Assembly (NCBI GenBank): GCA_031551455.1
Contig: JAVBNP010000272.1
Location: 1 to 32,950 of the forward strand
Reading direction: 5' to 3'
From: JAIRLS01 sp031551455
GTDB lineage: Bacteria; Bacteroidota; Bacteroidia; Bacteroidales; UBA4181
DNA length: 32,950 bases
A program made the translations under genes and the position numbers. How positions within the stretch are numbered: the stretch's first letter is position 1; each line of letters opens with the position of its first letter. The notes beneath the pieces are model-generated. The model did not search any database, had not been told where the DNA came from, and was given only the letters and a program-made list of their open reading frames with translations. Of this stretch, positions 31,448 to 32,950 are shown piece by piece.

Positions 31448-32715
31448 TACTTTTTAAATCCAAAATAGGATTTACTGACTTGAAAGTATTACAGCCGTGG
31501 ATTATTGCTTTTTTATTTACGGTTTTTAGCGGAGCCATTCGAAAATGGGGGATAAGTTTCGGAGTTGTAAGTAATCTTTTCTTAGGCATACAATTGTTGA
31601 TTCCTTTGTTTTTGCTATTTCAACAGAGACATTTTGTTTCTCATTTTTCCAGAATCCGAGTTTTTCAGCTATATGTATTATTTTTGGCTTTTTTGGCTGC
31701 TCATCCGTTGAATTTAACGATTTTTCACGGCATTCTCGGTTTCCTTTTATACACAACTGTATGGTTTATATTATTTGCATATTTGAAAACAGAAAAAAAT
31801 TTGCCTGTTGAAAAATTGGATACAATGATTTGGATTGTATTAATTATTCAACTTGTTTTAAGCTATTTTCAATATAATTTACCAGGAGATCATTTCATCA
31901 ACATCAACTCAAAAGGTGAAGATAGTACATCTACAGTAGGTGGGGCAGTCAGAGCATCGGGAACATTCAGCTATCTTGGCGGATTGCAAGGATTCATGGT
32001 TTTTTGGGGATTTTTCAGTTGGTATACACTTCTTCAAAATAAAAACACATGGATATCCCTATTGGTTGTTATCGGAGGATTTGTTTGTTCTTTGTTTACA
32101 GGTGCCAGAGGTGTCATGATTAATTATTTGGGGATACTTTTGCTCGGATTGATCAGTTCTGGTTTTTTAGCAAAACACTTCTTAAAAATATTGGGATGTG
32201 TTGCCGTTGCCGGATTGATTTATCTTTTTTTTCCTCGTTTAGCTATATTCGATACGGTTGAGGAATCGTACGATAATTTTGAAAGCAGATATGATCGAGG
32301 GGTCGAAACAGGCGAAATGGACAGGCGAATAGAAGATCAATTTTGGGGAGCATTTCACTATCATGGCGATCATCCGATCTTTGGCGTAGGCTTAGGCAGT
32401 ACGTATCAGGGCGCTACTGCGTTGTTCGGCACATCTCCGTATATTACCGAATACGGATATCTGGAAGGCGAGGGAGAACGCATCGTGGTTGAAGGCGGTT
32501 ATGTTTTGTATTTTTACAGGCTATTCATATTCATGTTGTTTCTTATGGTATTACGTATGCCGATATGGTGTAAGATATTTATCTTTTTGCTTTTTTCTAA
32601 TGCCATGATTACTTTTAATATATTTATGGCGGCTTTTTTTGCATTTGGACTAATATGGACGGATCGCGCCTATATATTATTCAAACCAAAGAATAAACCT
32701 GCTGTATTGAAATGA
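31444..32715 (+). CDS. O-antigen polymerase-like protein (Wzy)
   Basis: This is a 423-residue polytopic membrane protein with about 10-12 hydrophobic spans (for example VVSNLFLGIQLLIPLFLLF, TMIWIVLIIQLVLSYFQ, LGILLLGLISSGF). A large hydrophilic loop around residues 280-350 (SRYDRGVETGEMDRRIEDQ, HPIFGVGLGSTYQGATALFG) corresponds to the periplasmic loop of Wzy/O-antigen ligase proteins. An arginine-containing SGAIRKWG lies near the N-terminus and FTGARGVMINYLGI in the middle. Wzy sequences are very variable, so the call rests on topology and position beside Wzx. It starts 4 nt before the end of the upstream gene. Confidence 0.82.
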   Translation: MILFKSKIGFTDLKVLQPWIIAFLFTVFSGAIRKWGISFGVVSNLFLGIQLLIPLFLLFQQRHFVSHFSRIRVFQLYVLFLAFLAAHPLNLTIFHGILGFLLYTTVWFILFAYLKTEKNLPVEKLDTMIWIVLIIQLVLSYFQYNLPGDHFININSKGEDSTSTVGGAVRASGTFSYLGGLQGFMVFWGFFSWYTLLQNKNTWISLLVVIGGFVCSLFTGARGVMINYLGILLLGLISSGFLAKHFLKILGCVAVAGLIYLFFPRLAIFDTVEESYDNFESRYDRGVETGEMDRRIEDQFWGAFHYHGDHPIFGVGLGSTYQGATALFGTSPYITEYGYLEGEGERIVVEGGYVLYFYRLFIFMLFLMVLRMPIWCKIFIFLLFSNAMITFNIFMAAFFAFGLIWTDRAYILFKPKNKPAVLK

Positions 32716-32763
32716 CAACATTAACTAACAAAAACATCATATATCGGTAGAAAACACCAATTT

Positions 32764-32950
32764 ATGGGCATTATTCCAAAAATAATCGTATCAAATCCCA
32801 TACGTATGTATAGTCATCAACTATGTATCGGACTTGTGAAAACCAATCTTTTAGATTCATTTTATACTTCTTTTTGGTACCGCCCCGATTCCAAAGGAAC
32901 AAAGTTCTTATGCTCATTACCTTTTATCGGCAGTAAAATAAAGCATACTT
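32764..32950 (+). CDS. N-terminal part of a probable glycosyltransferase (cut by window end)
   Basis: A frame opens at ATG 32764 and is still open at the last base. The 62 complete codons begin MGIIPKIIVSNPIRMYSHQL and later read FYTSFWYRPDSKGTKFL. The strand SNPIRMYSHQL and the TSFWYRPD segment resemble the start of GT4-type glycosyltransferases. It lies 48 nt after the Wzy-like gene, in the same direction. The rest of the protein is outside the window. Confidence 0.55.
   Translation, partial: MGIIPKIIVSNPIRMYSHQLCIGLVKTNLLDSFYTSFWYRPDSKGTKFLCSLPFIGSKIKHT

Overview
The window comes from a Bacteroidota chromosome, probably Bacteroidales; I cannot name the genus. The support is internal. Promoters repeatedly show the Bacteroidetes form TTTG, an 18-20 nt spacer, then TAnnTTTG. 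Start codons lack clear Shine-Dalgarno sites. The gene families (OMP beta-barrel, GSCFA, TlpA-like lipoprotein, UpxY antiterminator) are typical of the phylum. No tRNA, rRNA, CRISPR array or intact transposase gene was found.

Region 1 (1-5245) holds the tail of a PII-like regulator, three small outer-membrane beta-barrel genes and a thioredoxin-fold lipoprotein. Two of the barrel genes are tandem paralogues with matching promoters. The intergenic DNA is rich in palindromic repeats: a dispersed 31-nt inverted repeat, twin operator-like palindromes and a REP-like cluster.

Region 2 (5246-10308) groups acyl and lipid chemistry: an MBOAT O-acyltransferase, an alpha/beta hydrolase overlapping a GSCFA (SGNH-like) protein, and on the other strand a PlsC-like acyltransferase.

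Region 3 (10309-22690) is housekeeping: glycine decarboxylase GcvP, a TraB/GumN protein, an orphan MoxR ATPase, a small lipoprotein, peptidase E, RNase Y, a candidate 6S RNA, ZapA with a ZapB-like coiled coil, an RluA-type pseudouridine synthase, PanB, a membrane-anchored coiled-coil protein and a YgjP-like metalloprotease. Many of these have visible promoters or hairpin terminators.

Region 4 (22928 to the end) is an AT-richer surface-polysaccharide cluster running off the window. It begins with a UpxY/NusG-type antiterminator. About 500 nt of leader follow, with a promoter, structured RNA, a tiny ORF whose stop falls inside a terminator hairpin, and a decayed fdtA-like fragment. Then come a methyltransferase-like gene, a Wzx flippase, five complete glycosyltransferases, a Wzy-like polymerase and the start of another probable glycosyltransferase. 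Gene overlaps of 4-11 nt indicate one operon. The most interesting stretch is the upxY leader (23438-23950), which looks like an attenuation device through which the antiterminator controls the glycan operon.
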